Numbered from the stretch's first letter, positions 1-9,285 are shown. The stretch: 64,000 nucleotides of DNA from Streptomyces europaeiscabiei (GCF_001550375.1 NZ_LRTR01000829.1:95123-159122), one strand, 5' to 3'. A program made the numbers and translations. Notes: generated by a model not told the origin, from the letters alone.

Positions 1-515
1 TCCGTCATGCCGGCCATCACGCTGTCGGTGATCGTGGAGATCGTGGACTTGGAGATCTCCGCGCCGTACACCTCGGCGAGATGCGCGGAGATCTCCCCGT
101 GCGTCAGCCCCTTCGCCGACAACGACAGGACCATCTCATCCACCCCGCCCAGACGCCGCTGACGCTTCTTGACCAGCTGCGGCTCGAACGACCCCGCCCG
201 GTCCCGCGGCACCGCGATCTCGACCGGCCCCGACTCGGTGATCACCGTCTTGGACCGGTGCCCGTTGCGGTAGTTCTCCCTGCCGCCCTCGGCCCGCTCA
301 CCGGGCTCGTGCCCCAGATGATCCGTGAGCTCGCCCTCCAGCGCCGACTCCAGCACCCGCTTCGTCAGCTGCTGCAGCAGGCCGCCCTCCCCGGTGAGCT
401 TCACCCCACCGGCCTGAGCCCGGGCAACCAACTCGGCGACCAGCCCGTCATCCACGGCACTCGTCGCACCCACAGCGGCCTTCCCGGCCTCGGTGTCACT
501 CGTCACGTCAGTCAT
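1..515 (-). CDS. IS256 family transposase, C-terminal part outside the window
   Basis: This is the N-terminal ~171 residues of a mutator-type (IS256) transposase, the DDE enzyme that excises and reinserts its own element. The start is ATG at 515. Family landmarks in order are the GELTDHLGHEP segment, NYRNGHRSKTV, a PRDRAGSFEPQLV stretch and YGAEISKSTIS. The first catalytic Asp would lie just beyond position 1, so integrity cannot be judged. The element appears to have entered the DUF4297-like gene whose 5' end remains at 515-757 on the same strand. The second IS256-family transposase, at 20388-21641, is only distantly similar and is not a duplicate copy. Confidence 0.93.
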   Translation of the reverse strand, partial: MTDVTSDTEAGKAAVGATSAVDDGLVAELVARAQAGGVKLTGEGGLLQQLTKRVLESALEGELTDHLGHEPGERAEGGRENYRNGHRSKTVITESGPVEIAVPRDRAGSFEPQLVKKRQRRLGGVDEMVLSLSAKGLTHGEISAHLAEVYGAEISKSTISTITDSVMAGMT

Positions 516-757
516 CAACTGTCGCTTCCAGCTCGGGAGTTACACCGCTCACCGTGCAGACCCGCTTCCTCAATGGTCTTCACCTGACGGTATGCGGGCG
601 CGTCACCGTCCCTACAGACGATGTCTTCCAGGTCCTCCCAAGAGACCTGAGTCCACAGGCCCTCGTGCATGTCGAGGCAGTCCAGAAGCGTCACCGCGTC
701 TTGGTAGGCGAAGCCGCGCCGACTTCGGCGTCCGCCGTCAGCCGGCGCTGCAGACAT
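515..757 (-). pseudogene. N-terminal fragment of a DUF4297-like (Cap4-type) dsDNA nuclease gene
   Basis: The fragment starts at ATG 757. Its SRRGFAYQDAVTLL segment followed by WEDLEDIVCRD and YRQVKT resembles the start of the DUF4297 nuclease domain found in Cap4 effectors and related defence proteins, where the RxGFxYQ and QVK elements belong to the restriction-endonuclease-like core. Only about 70 native residues remain. The tail from about residue 65 is read from the inserted IS256 end, and the stop at 515-517 overlaps the transposase ATG. The family call rests on a short motif match and is an inference. No CD-NTase or other partner gene is visible. Confidence 0.5.
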
Positions 758-984
758 CGGCGCCCCGATACGTCAGGCGCCCGTAAGGCGACACAGAACT
801 GACTGACGACCCTGTGGCTCGCACCCACACCCCTAGATCATCCAAGGCGGCCAAGTGCACCACCCAGTAACAGAGTGTGGCAATACGCATGACGATCAGC
901 GACAAAGTTACCCGTCTCACCGCCCTTGACGGTCGTTACCTCCGAGCGGTTCAGGAGGCACGGACCAGCCGTTCCCTTCAACTA

Positions 985-1210
985 CCTCCGGGCCGTCCAG
1001 GCCAACGACGTCGGCGCCGCCCGTGAATTCGCCGGCGCCGAACCGCGGATGCTCGCGATCGCGTCCGGTCGGGAGCGAACCAGGTTCACGGTGTGCTTGT
1101 CCGCGTCCGGTGCCAGCGGCCGTCCCCACTCCCAATACCGGCGCAGCTTGTGCACCAGGTCGTCGGCGTCCTCAGTACGGGGGGCGATCTCCAGCAGGAT
1201 CACCGGCACC
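985..1210 (-). pseudogene. Remnant resembling an actinobacterial replication-relaxation family protein
   Basis: A 297-base open frame on this strand contains PVILLEIAPRTEDAD, KLRRYWEWGR and HTVNLVRSRPDAI. This pattern recalls the middle of replication-relaxation family proteins of Streptomyces plasmids and integrative elements (hydrophobic strand, Glu, helix with KLxRYWEWGR). The frame loses coherence on both sides and abuts the truncated IS5 copy at about 1220, so only a core piece survives. The neighbouring sequence from 758 to 985 holds nothing I can assign. The family call comes from memory of the motif and is tentative. Confidence 0.35.
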
Positions 1211-1221
1211 CCGGCGCCGCG

Positions 1222-2015
1222 ATGCCGGTGCCGGCCTGGCTCCTGAAGCGGGGCGGGCGCCCCGAGGCGTACTGCCACCAGACAATGCTGGACGCGGTGC
1301 GCTACCTGGTCGACAACGGCGTGAAGTGGACGGCTCTGCCGGTCGATTTTCCGTACTGGCGGGCGGTCTACGACTTCTTCCGCCGCTGCGGTCCTACAAC
1401 TACGTGCGTGAGCTGTACGAACGCCTGCGATGTTCGGCGAGGGAACGCATCGGCCGCAACGCCGAGCCCAGTGCGGGAGTCATCGACAGTCAGTCGGTGG
1501 ACGCCTCCGAGACTGTCGGCGAGGACAGTCGCGGATACGACGGCGGCAAGTCACGTGACGGGCGCAAGCGTCACATCCTGACCGATACCGAGGGCCTGCT
1601 CCTGGAGGTGACCGTGACCACGGCCGATGTGCACGACTCCAGGGCCGCCCCCGCGCTGCTGGAGACGTTCATGGACCAGCCGGGCCGGCTGCTGAAGCTG
1701 GTGTGGGTCGACAGTGCCTACCAGGGTCCGGCGCTGGCGAAGGCGTTCGCCCGCCACGGAGTCCGGATCGAGGTCGTGCGCCGCTGCGACGGGCAACGCG
1801 GATTTGTCGTACTGGCCCGCAGGTGGGTGGTGGAGCGGACGCTGAGCTGGCTGGCCCGCTCACGCCGCCTCAACCGCGACCACGAACGCCGCCCCGACCA
1901 CCACGCCCAGATGGTGTGGTGGGCTGCTGTCATCAGGCTGTCCCAGCGTCTGGCCGCAGACGCTCCGCGCTGGCCGGAGAAGCGCCCCGGCCGGCTGCCC
2001 CGGGCGCGGGCATGA
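1222..2015 (+). pseudogene. IS5 family transposase, 5'-truncated and frameshifted
   Basis: The first part (1222 to about 1388) reads LLKRGGRPEAYC, DAVRYLVDNGVKWTALP and RAVYDFFRR. The remainder, in another frame, reads RSYNYVRELYERLR, AGVIDSQSV (first Asp), DGGKSRDGRKRH, LVWVDSAYQG (second Asp) and WVVERTLSWLARSRRLNRDHE (catalytic Glu region). Related copies read FFRRWRSY here, so one G appears lost near 1388. The usual N-terminal residues before LLKRGG are missing. The 3' end runs about 80 bases into the coiled-coil gene relic on the other strand. I consider it inactive. Confidence 0.85.
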
Positions 2016-2560
2016 ACCGTCCGTCCTTCGCCCGCACCAGCCAGCCCCGCTTCTCCAGCACGTAGGCACGGTGACGGATCTTCTCCACCTCGTTCTTGAT
2101 CTCCGCTTCCCGGCCCACCACCCGCGTCAGCTCCACCCCGTTCACCGGCCCCGAAGCAGCCACCGCAGCGGCGAACACCTCCCGATACACACCGCCGAGC
2201 ACCTCCTCACCCATGCCCGACCGCCACACCGGCGGCCGCTCACCATGGCCCGCACCGGAGCCGCTCGATCCCCCAGCGGCAGCCGCCTCACCACCAGACG
2301 GCACGGAAGCCGGCGTATTCACCGGGCTCGCCTCGGCCAGCACCGACACGAGCTCCTCACGCCCCACCCGGGCCCGCTCGACCCGCTCCCGCGCGGCATC
2401 CACCTCCGGCCTGAGCCTGCTCCAGGACCTCCGTCCAGGACTCCAGATCCTGCCTCGCCCGCGCCTCACGCCGTTCCATCAGCCCCAGCACCGACGGCAT
2501 CGCACCCTCCTCGATCAACAGCAAGCCGTCCGCTGCCTGCCCCCACCCCTCCGCGATCAT
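1933..2560 (-). pseudogene. Coiled-coil plus C-terminal winged-helix protein, frameshifted
   Basis: The likely start is ATG 2560 (MIAEGWGQAADGLLLIEEG). A charged coiled coil follows (ESWTEVLEQAQ, then EVDAARERVERARVGREEL), then a Ser/Pro/Gly linker and a C-terminal segment (GPVNGVELTRVVGREAEIKNEVEKIRHRAYVLEKRGWLVR) that looks like a winged helix. The two halves lie in different frames, and one surplus G near 2412 would explain the break. The frame then runs into the IS5 relic below about 2000, so the native end is probably just after RFMPAPG. I do not recognise the family by name. Its job may be DNA binding, by inference from the winged-helix-like end. Confidence 0.55.
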
Positions 2561-2858
2561 TCCCCGCACACGAAGAAGCCCCTGCTCACCGAACAGGGAC
2601 TCCCTTTGCCACAACGCACTGACTCTGCGCAGACGTACATGCCTGGTCACAGGTGCGTTCCCGGTGCCGGCGCAGACTTTGGCAGATGCTCACGAAATAT
2701 CCGCCCGAGGTGCCGTGTCGGATCCGCAGGGCCTCGCCCGCCAGGACGAGAGAACCCGGCCGATCGGACGGGAAGCATGGCCGGTCGGCCGTCGCGGAGC
2801 CGGGAGTACGCGGGCTAGCGTCCTTCTCACCAAGCAACACCAGGGAGAGGAAGCCCCG

Positions 2859-4082
2859 ATGGATCAGCGAACTTCCGACCGCAACGCCGGCGCGACCACC
2901 GAGTTCGAGCGAGACGTCGTCGAGCTGCTGCTGGCGACGATGAGCCAGGTGGCCAAGGAGGAACGCGAGGACGTCGGTACGGAAAGCGTGCTGAACGCGC
3001 TGGTGTCGGGCGACTCGGCCGCAGGTTCCGCGATCGCCCCCGGAATGAAGGCCGCCGGCTCGCTCGGCGGGTCGATCGGGAGCCGGGGGACCTCCGTGTG
3101 GGTCAGTGACGACGCGGGTGACGGTGCGGCGGAAGCCCCGGACGACGCGCGGGAGATCGACGCATTCTGGCGGGAGGTCCGGCAGGAGCAGGCTAAGAGG
3201 CTGCGCTGGAAGAACCGGAAGAAGAAGGAAGAGGAACAGCGAGGCATCGAACTCCCGCCGATGACCGGTGCGTTGCGGAGCTGCCTGCGCAAGGCGCTGG
3301 AGACCGCACGGGAGGAGGGCACCCTTGCGGTGCGCGTCCGCCATGTGGCGCACGCACTGGTCAAGCTGCCCGATTCGCGTGCTCGCGAGGCCATGGTGGT
3401 CGAAAAGCTGGACGTCTCCGCCGCCTCTGCTGCGCTCGACGCCTTGCGCGGGAGCGACAGCACGCCGGAGCCCGGTTCGGTGGTGATGCTGCGCCAGTCG
3501 GGGACGTTCGGGAAGAGCGGAAATCCGCTGACCCGGAAGTTCACCGCCTGGATCTTGGGGGGCGGCGCGGGATTCGGTTCCTCGGTCGTGAGCGCGGTGC
3601 GCGCGGAGGCGCTACGGGGGGCAGTGCGGCGCGGGGCGCCGGAGCAGGAGCCCATCGATACACTGCTGGGAATCCTGACGCTGGACCGGTCGTTGACCAT
3701 CGCGGGACGTGAGCTGCCCGATGAGCTGACAGGAGCGAACCAGGGGGCGGAACTGCTGCGCCGACACGGCGCCCGGCAGGATGCTGTCACCCGAGTGCTG
3801 GTTCCCTCCACCGGGGTCGCGGAGGGGGAGCCCCCGGAGATCCCCGGCGCCGCCGACTTCGAACAACGGCTCCTGCATGTCACACAGTTCACCGCTTCCG
3901 CTCAGAACTCGCCCACGGTCGGCACGACCCACCTGCTGGCCGCCCTGCTGGACAAGACCGGGACGGATGCGGAGTCCGCGGCGGAGATCGAGCGGGTACT
4001 GACCGAGAGCGGGGTGGACGTCGCCGGCCTGCGGGCGGAGCCCGAGCTCCAGGTCCCCGGAGGAACGGCCCGAACTGCCTGA
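2859..4082 (+). CDS. Clp-N repeat protein without an ATPase domain
   Basis: The 407-residue protein starts at ATG 2859 behind GGGAGAGG (2843-2850); an in-frame upstream ATG at 2664 lacks a ribosome site and adds a low-complexity leader. It contains up to four ClpA/ClpC N-domain-like helical repeats: near residues 14-45 (FERDVVELLLATMSQ, VGTESVLNALVSG), 135-190 (LRSCLRKALETAREEG, VRVRHVAHALV), 225-290 and 345-395 (TASAQNSPTVGTTHLLAALL). A Lys/Arg/Glu-rich stretch sits near 108-130. There is no P-loop, so it is not a chaperone ATPase. It may be a substrate or stress adaptor, by inference. It precedes a two-component pair by 59 bases and could be co-transcribed. Confidence 0.8.
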   Translation: MDQRTSDRNAGATTEFERDVVELLLATMSQVAKEEREDVGTESVLNALVSGDSAAGSAIAPGMKAAGSLGGSIGSRGTSVWVSDDAGDGAAEAPDDAREIDAFWREVRQEQAKRLRWKNRKKKEEEQRGIELPPMTGALRSCLRKALETAREEGTLAVRVRHVAHALVKLPDSRAREAMVVEKLDVSAASAALDALRGSDSTPEPGSVVMLRQSGTFGKSGNPLTRKFTAWILGGGAGFGSSVVSAVRAEALRGAVRRGAPEQEPIDTLLGILTLDRSLTIAGRELPDELTGANQGAELLRRHGARQDAVTRVLVPSTGVAEGEPPEIPGAADFEQRLLHVTQFTASAQNSPTVGTTHLLAALLDKTGTDAESAAEIERVLTESGVDVAGLRAEPELQVPGGTARTA

Positions 4083-4141
4083 GCCCGCAGCGGTTCGCCC
4101 GACAACAGCCGATGAGAACAGCGCCCATACGGAGGAAAACC

Positions 4142-5527
4142 ATGATCCCGGCACTGCGACCATGGAGGCGGATGCGCCGCGAGGCCACCGCGATCCAGGA
4201 CGCGGTGCGCGCCGCGCCCCGGCGGACAGTCGTCGCCGAGTCCGTACTCGCCGGCCTGGTCCTGCTGTGGACTCTGGCGCCGTTTCCGCTGGTACCGCCG
4301 GTCCATCCGGTCTCCTCTGCTCTCCTGGGGGTGTGGGCGGCGCTACTCGTGCCCGCACGGCGTATGTACCCGGCCCTGGCGGTCCTGGGCTGCGTGCCCT
4401 TGATGGCCGGGGACAACATGTGGGCGACGATGGTGGTGCCGTGCGTCGTGTGGTCCGCCACACGCCGCATCGCCCCCGCACTGCGCACCTGGAGGGTGAT
4501 CGGGGCGAGCACTGCCGGCTCCGTGCTCGCGTCGATCGCCGCCCAATCCCTCAGCGGACTCCCGAAGATGCCGTACCTGGCCGCGGGCGTCGGCATGAGC
4601 GCGCTGTTCATCGTGCTGCCCGCGCTGTCCGGCCTGATGCTGGGGCGTCGCCGTCCGCTGACCGGTCTGCTGCGGGAACGCAACGCCTACCTCGAACAGG
4701 CCCGCTTCCTCACCGACGAGGCGGCCCGTATGGAGGAACGGGCGCGCATCGCCGCGGAAATGCACGATCTGCTCGGCCACCGCATCGGCCTCATCTCGAT
4801 GCACGCCGGAGCCCTCCAGCTCGCTGCCGAACGACAGGCGCCCCCGCTGGTCGCCCAGGCCGAACTCCTGCACACCACCGCCGGAACCGCCATGGAAGAG
4901 CTGCGCGGCATCCTCGGCGTCCTCCGCCACCAGTCGGACAAGGAGACCGCCGAGCGAGGGACCCGCGAGGATCTCTCGGCCCTCGTGGCGGACTCCCGGA
5001 GCGCGGGGGCCGACGCCGAACTGCACTGGCACGCGACCGGGCCGGCGGACGCGGACGCCCGCACTCGGCAGGCCGTCCACCGTGTCACCCGCGAAGGACT
5101 CGCCAACTCCCTGAAGCACGCGCCCGGAGCGCCTGTCCGCGTGACCTTCCACGACGAGGGGGACACAGTGACGGTCACCGTCGTCAACGATGCCCCACCG
5201 GTGGCCAGTCCGCCCGGGGACGGGAACCGGAGCGGGCTCGTCGGGCTCCAGGAGAGGATCACCCTGCTCGGTGGCGCCCTCAAGGCCGGACCGCGTCCGG
5301 AGGGCGGCTTCGTCCTTTCCGCCCGTATGCCCGCCCGGCCCGATGTGCCGCCCGTGTACGCCACTTCGTCCGAGCCGGTGTCCGCATGGGCGGGCTCCCG
5401 GCCCCCCCTGTCCACGGAGGTCCTCACCTGGCCCCGCCTCCTGGGCGGGGGCTGCGCAGCGATGCTGGTGTTGCTCCCGACAGTCGGCGGCACCCTCGCC
5501 CTGCTGATCATGGCGGTCCTACACTGA
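4142..5527 (+). CDS. DesK/NarL-type membrane sensor histidine kinase
   Basis: The 461-residue sensor kinase starts at ATG 4142 behind GGAGG (4131-4135). Residues ~25-170 form about five membrane helices. The HisKA_3 dimerisation domain follows with the phosphoacceptor His208 in EMHDLLGHRIGLIS, then the HATPase region with its N box (REGLANSLKHAPG) and G box (GLVGLQERI). Unusually for the family, the protein ends in another hydrophobic segment (last ~27 residues, GGGCAAMLVLLPTVGG onward), which would return the C terminus to the membrane. The response-regulator gene starts four bases after the stop, so the two form one operon. The ligand is unknown. Confidence 0.95.
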   Translation: MIPALRPWRRMRREATAIQDAVRAAPRRTVVAESVLAGLVLLWTLAPFPLVPPVHPVSSALLGVWAALLVPARRMYPALAVLGCVPLMAGDNMWATMVVPCVVWSATRRIAPALRTWRVIGASTAGSVLASIAAQSLSGLPKMPYLAAGVGMSALFIVLPALSGLMLGRRRPLTGLLRERNAYLEQARFLTDEAARMEERARIAAEMHDLLGHRIGLISMHAGALQLAAERQAPPLVAQAELLHTTAGTAMEELRGILGVLRHQSDKETAERGTREDLSALVADSRSAGADAELHWHATGPADADARTRQAVHRVTREGLANSLKHAPGAPVRVTFHDEGDTVTVTVVNDAPPVASPPGDGNRSGLVGLQERITLLGGALKAGPRPEGGFVLSARMPARPDVPPVYATSSEPVSAWAGSRPPLSTEVLTWPRLLGGGCAAMLVLLPTVGGTLALLIMAVLH

Positions 5528-5531
5528 GCCG

Positions 5532-6176
5532 ATGATCCGAGTCCTGATCGCTGATGACGAGGCGCTGATGCGCACCGGGATCCGGCTGATCCTGGAGAAC
5601 GACGACGAGGTCCGTATCGTGGCCGAGGCGCAGGACGCCCGCGAGGCCGTCGAAGCCTGCCGAGCCCACCCCGTCGACGTCGCGCTCCTCGACATCCGGA
5701 TGCCCGGCGACGGCATCTCCGGCGCCGCCGAGATCGCCCGCCTCTCGCCCCGCACCCGAGTGGTCATGCTGACAGCCTTCGGCGAAGAACCGAGCGTCAC
5801 CCGCGCCCTGCGCGCCGGAGCCGTGGGCTACCTCCTCAAGGACACCGGACCCCGCGACCTCATCGCCGCCGTACGCCGCGCCGCCGCCGGAGAACCGGTC
5901 CTCGCCCCGCAGGTCACCCGCCAACTCATCGACTTCCGGACCCGGTCGGGCCACGGCAGCGACGCCGCGTCACGTCGGATCGCGGACCTGACACCGGCCG
6001 AACGGGACATCCTCCGGCTACTGGGCACCGGCCTCTCCAACGCCGAGATCGCAGCACAGCTTCACCTCAGCTCAGGCACGGTCAAGGCCCACATCAGCAG
6101 CATCCTCACGCGTACCGGCTGCACCAACCGCGTCCAGGCGGCGGTGCTGGCACAGGAAGCGGGGCTGCACGGCTGA
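5532..6176 (+). CDS. LuxR/NarL-family response regulator
   Basis: The 214-residue cytoplasmic DNA-binding regulator is the partner of the preceding kinase. The receiver domain has acidic-pocket Asp8/Asp9, phosphoacceptor Asp54 (ALLDIRMPG), conserved Thr81 and Lys103 (YLLKD). The C-terminal LuxR helix-turn-helix covers residues ~150-205 (LTPAERDILRLLGTGLSNAEIA, SSGTVKAHISSIL). The gap to the kinase stop is four bases, which suggests translational coupling. No target operator can be named from this window. Confidence 0.96.
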   Translation: MIRVLIADDEALMRTGIRLILENDDEVRIVAEAQDAREAVEACRAHPVDVALLDIRMPGDGISGAAEIARLSPRTRVVMLTAFGEEPSVTRALRAGAVGYLLKDTGPRDLIAAVRRAAAGEPVLAPQVTRQLIDFRTRSGHGSDAASRRIADLTPAERDILRLLGTGLSNAEIAAQLHLSSGTVKAHISSILTRTGCTNRVQAAVLAQEAGLHG

Positions 6177-6182
6177 CGCCCG

Positions 6183-6385
6183 GCCCCCGGTCCCGAGCAG
6201 CTGAGACATCTGCGGACTCGCCCTTCGGTTTTGGAGGGGTCGATGCGGATGACGGGGCGGCCTCCGGCCTCGTCGAATCCGGGACGGCCCCGGTGGGCGA
6301 TCAGGTCGCCGGGCTGCAGGTTCTTGGCCCGCACGTGCGGCAGCGCGTCGACCAGGGTCGGTCCGATGCGGCGGGGAGTGAACAT
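6183..6385 (-). pseudogene. 5' fragment of an unrecognised small gene
   Basis: The frame opens at ATG 6385 behind AAAGGGG and reads MFTPRRIGPTLVDALPH, then VRAKNLQPGDLIAHRGRPG and GGRPVIRID. After about residue 55 it degenerates into the flank of the response-regulator gene. The compact basic start and QPGDLI segment suggest a small OB- or Hint-like fold, but I cannot name a family. It lies directly downstream of another gene remnant on the same strand (6457-6545), so both were probably one operon before the IS630 copy arrived. Confidence 0.4.
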
Positions 6386-6422
6386 CTCGTGCCCCTTTCA
6401 GTGGGTGCGTTCGGGGAGGGCC

Positions 6423-6444
6423 GGGGGCCCGGTGGCGGGCCCCC
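6423..6444. repeat. Perfect 9-bp stem-loop between two gene remnants
   Basis: GGGGGCCCG (6423-6431) and CGGGCCCCC (6436-6444) form a perfect stem with loop GTGG. It sits in the intergenic space between the stop at 6457-6459 and the ribosome site of the gene at 6385. There is no T run, so it may be a transcript stabiliser or an attenuator rather than a terminator. Confidence 0.5.
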
Positions 6445-6456
6445 GGCGGGCGTTGC

Positions 6457-6545
6457 TCAGGTGGTGGCGGGCGCCGTGTCGGCGAGGGCGTCGAGAATCG
6501 CGCGCGCGGTCGTGATGACCAGGTGGCCGGTCTCCTGCGCCGCCG
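6457..6545 (-). pseudogene. C-terminal remnant of an unrecognised gene cut by IS630
   Basis: On this strand the frame ETGHLVITTARAILDALAD followed by TAPATT and a TGA (6457-6459) looks like a genuine amphipathic protein end. Its upstream part is replaced by the IS630 transposase from about 6545. It would have been translated ahead of the gene starting at 6385. No function can be given. Confidence 0.35.
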
Positions 6546-7669
6546 AGCGCGAGCGACTGAAGAAGATGGCCTACGGCCACAAGACCGAGCACCGGCTGCG
6601 GATGCGCGCGCAGGTGGTACTGCACGCCGCACGCGGACGCTCCAACGCGCGCATCGCCCGTGAGACGGGGCTGCATCTGGACACGGTCCGCTGCTGGCGC
6701 GGCCGGTTCGTCGAGCACGGTCCGGCCGGTCTGTCCGACCGCGAGCGGTCAGGGCGGCCTCCGTCGTTCACCGCGTTGCAGGTGGCCCAGGTCAAGGCCC
6801 TGGCCTGCCGGCTGCCAGCCGAGAGCGGCGTGCCGCTGGCGGGCTGGTCGTGCCCGGAACTGGCCCGTGAGGTCGTCGCCCAGGCGATCGCCTGCTGGGT
6901 CTCCGCCTCCACCGTGCGCCGCTGGCTCACCGACGACGCGCTCAAGCCCTGGCAGCACCAGTCCTGGATCTTCATCACCGACCCCGGCTTCCGGACCAAG
7001 GCCGAGCGGGTGCTCGGCTTGTACGCCCGCACCTGGCGAGGCGTCCGGCTCGGCGAGGACGAGTACGTCATCAGCGCGGACGAGAAGACCTCCATCCAGG
7101 CCCGCTGCCGCTGCCACCCCACCCTCGCCCCCGGCCAGGCCCGCGCGATGCGCGTCAACCACACCTACGGACGCGGCGGCGCCCTGGCCTACCTCGCCGC
7201 CTACGACGTCCACGCCGCGAAAGTGTCCGGCCGCACCGAGCCACGCACCGGCATCGACCCGTTCATGAACATGGTCGCCCAGGTCATGAGCACCGAGCCC
7301 TACGCCAGCGCGAAGCGCGTGTTCTGGATCGTGGACAACGGCTCCTCCCACCGCGGCAAGAAGGCCGCCGACCGCCTGGCCGCCGCCTTCCCCAACGCGG
7401 TGATGGTCCACACCCCCGTGCATGCTTCGTGGTTGAACCAGGTGGAGATCTACTTCTCCGTCGTACAGCGCAAGGTCGTCTCACCCAACGACTTCACCGA
7501 CCTCGCCCAGGTCGCCGACCGGCTTGGGGCCTTCGAAGACCGCTACAACGCCACAGCACAGCCGTTCCAGTGGAAGTTCACCACCTCCGACCTGGACGAT
7601 CTGCTGGCCAGGCTCGACCGGCACACCACCGATCACCACGAAGAATCCTCCGCCGAGCCAGCTACCTGA
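6539..7669 (+). pseudogene. IS630 family transposase, probably missing its first residues
   Basis: The frame contains an N-terminal HTH (RMRAQVVLHAARGRSNARIA, LHLDTVRCWRGRF) and a DDE domain with Asp in YVISADEKTS, Asp in FWIVDNGSSH and Glu in HASWLNQVEIYF, all intact. Related proteins begin with roughly ten more residues ahead of ERERLKK, but here the frame runs upstream into the remnant on the other strand. An in-frame ATG at 6515 exists without a ribosome site. The stop at 7667-7669 is followed by the element's right end, recorded separately as a direct repeat. Activity is doubtful because no left end was found. Confidence 0.85.
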
Positions 7670-7708
7670 TCAACCCCCGAAGGACTTACGGAGCCGACCG
7701 CTAAGGCA
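7670..7708. repeat. IS630 right end, copy 1 of a 39-base direct repeat
   Basis: This sequence directly follows the IS630 transposase stop and recurs at 9931-9969 with one difference (G7700 versus A9961). It includes the segment GACTTACGGAGCCGACC. The CTA in its distal part supplies the stop codon (7701-7703) of the LRV-repeat gene on the other strand. Confidence 0.85.
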
Positions 7709-9200
7709 CCAGATTTCGCATCACCGCACCCGGCAGCGAAGCATTGCCCGCCGCCGCCTTCGCCACATGACCGTCATCGTCGGCGAGCAACTCCACGATC
7801 CCCTGGGGCGGGAGGGCCGGATGGCCCGCGGCAATGGGCCTCGCCTGGCCGTCCGTCAGGCAGGCGAGCAGGGCCCGCGGGGTCGCGTGGGGGTGGACGG
7901 CGATTGCGCGGAACGCCTTGTGCACCGGCGGACGGTGGTGGGCGAGGTGTTCCAGGAGTGCCCCGGACGCGTCCGGGTTGGCCGCCACCGCCGCCAGGAC
8001 CTGGACTCCGTGCCGGTCGACCATGGCCCGCAGTCGCGCCTCGGAGAGGCCGGGGTGCGGGGCGATGCTCTTGAGCACCTTCGCGTCGGGGTCGGTGGCG
8101 AGGGCGTCGCGTATCTCGGCGGGCAGGTCGCGGCGCAGGGCCACGAGCATCCGCACGGTCGAGTCGGTCGAGTGGGCCAGTTTCCCGACCTCGGCCGGGG
8201 ACGCGGCCTCGACGCGGGGTAGCAGGGTGGGGCCGATTTTCGTGGTGGCGATGAGGCGAACGAGGACGTCGAGGGGCACGTTGGGGTTGTGCGCGAGTCG
8301 GCGCCGTACGTCCGGGCATTCGTCCTCGGCCAGTACGCGCATCAGGGCGTCGTCGCCGGCCGCCTTCTCGGCGATGCAGGCCCGGATGCGCACGTCGGGG
8401 TCCGTGGCGAGCCGTCGGCTCACCTCCGGGGGCAGGTCGGGGTGCTCGGCGAGGGCCAAGCGCAGGTTCTCCGACGGGTGGTCGGCGAAGGGGATCGCGG
8501 CCTCGATGGGGGTGGCGGGGTTGCTCAGGGCCCCGTGACGTACGGCGTACACGGCGGTCTCGTGCGTGCCGCCACAGACTTCGTACGACAGCACCTCGCA
8601 GCCGGTCTCCTCGACGCCGCAGACCGAGCACCGCTGTACGGGAGGCAGTTCCTTGTCGTCGAGGAGTGCCGCCAGTACGGCCGGTGGCGTTGCCTCGTTC
8701 CAGGCCGCGTACTTGCGGACCTCGGCGTTCGGATGCCCCGCGAGCCTCGTGGCCAGCGCCCGATCCGTCGTCCACAGGGCGAGTTCCCCCACCACCCGCA
8801 CATCCGGACCGGCGGCGAGCGTCTCGACGACATCGGGCGGCAGGCCCACACACCGGGCCAGCCGCTGCCGACGCCAGAAATCCGGGTCCGCCACGAGGAC
8901 CCGGCCCCACACCGGATCGCCGCGCCCCTCGCCGAGCAGCGCGAGAGCGGTGTCCGGATCGGCTGCCGGATCGACGTCGGCGACGGTCAGCCGGCCCTCG
9001 CACGCGAGCTGTGGGCCGCTCTCCGGGACGCGTACGTACAGCGCGAGCGCCTGCGCGTGGGTGAGGTCGGGGCGTTCGGCGAGGTCATCGGTGAAGTCGG
9101 CGTCGGTGTCGGCGACCGCGAGTTCGATCAGACGGTCGACGAGTTCGGGCGGAAGGGAGGCGTTGGCGGCAAGCCCGCTCAGGACATGGGCATGCTTCAC
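7701..9200 (-). CDS. LRV-type leucine-rich variant repeat protein
   Basis: The 499-residue protein starts at ATG 9200 (MKHAHVLSGLAANASLPPEL). It is built almost wholly of ~24-residue helical repeats with the signature 'LA..P.LP.EV...LA.DPD..VR', for example HPDLPPEVSRRLATDPDVRIR and NPNVPLDVLVRLIA. A Cys-rich insertion near residues 190-210 (CSVCGVEETGCEVL, CGG) could bind a metal; LRV proteins often carry an iron-sulfur module. The repeats form a curved protein-binding scaffold, so a partner-binding role is inferred. The final stop codon lies in the IS630 end, so the native C terminus may be slightly altered. Confidence 0.85.
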   Translation of the reverse strand: MKHAHVLSGLAANASLPPELVDRLIELAVADTDADFTDDLAERPDLTHAQALALYVRVPESGPQLACEGRLTVADVDPAADPDTALALLGEGRGDPVWGRVLVADPDFWRRQRLARCVGLPPDVVETLAAGPDVRVVGELALWTTDRALATRLAGHPNAEVRKYAAWNEATPPAVLAALLDDKELPPVQRCSVCGVEETGCEVLSYEVCGGTHETAVYAVRHGALSNPATPIEAAIPFADHPSENLRLALAEHPDLPPEVSRRLATDPDVRIRACIAEKAAGDDALMRVLAEDECPDVRRRLAHNPNVPLDVLVRLIATTKIGPTLLPRVEAASPAEVGKLAHSTDSTVRMLVALRRDLPAEIRDALATDPDAKVLKSIAPHPGLSEARLRAMVDRHGVQVLAAVAANPDASGALLEHLAHHRPPVHKAFRAIAVHPHATPRALLACLTDGQARPIAAGHPALPPQGIVELLADDDGHVAKAAAGNASLPGAVMRNLVP

Positions 9201-9285
9201 AGGAGCATTGTGACCGCAACAGGCCCTGGCTTTCAGGCATTTATTGTCCCGTCGAATCGAAGCAGTGTGGCCTCAGACATCGGGC

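Noticed and set aside
738..920. 60-residue minus-strand frame with a hydrophobic stretch
   Set aside because: It has no ribosome site, overlaps the DUF4297-like start and has no recognisable family.
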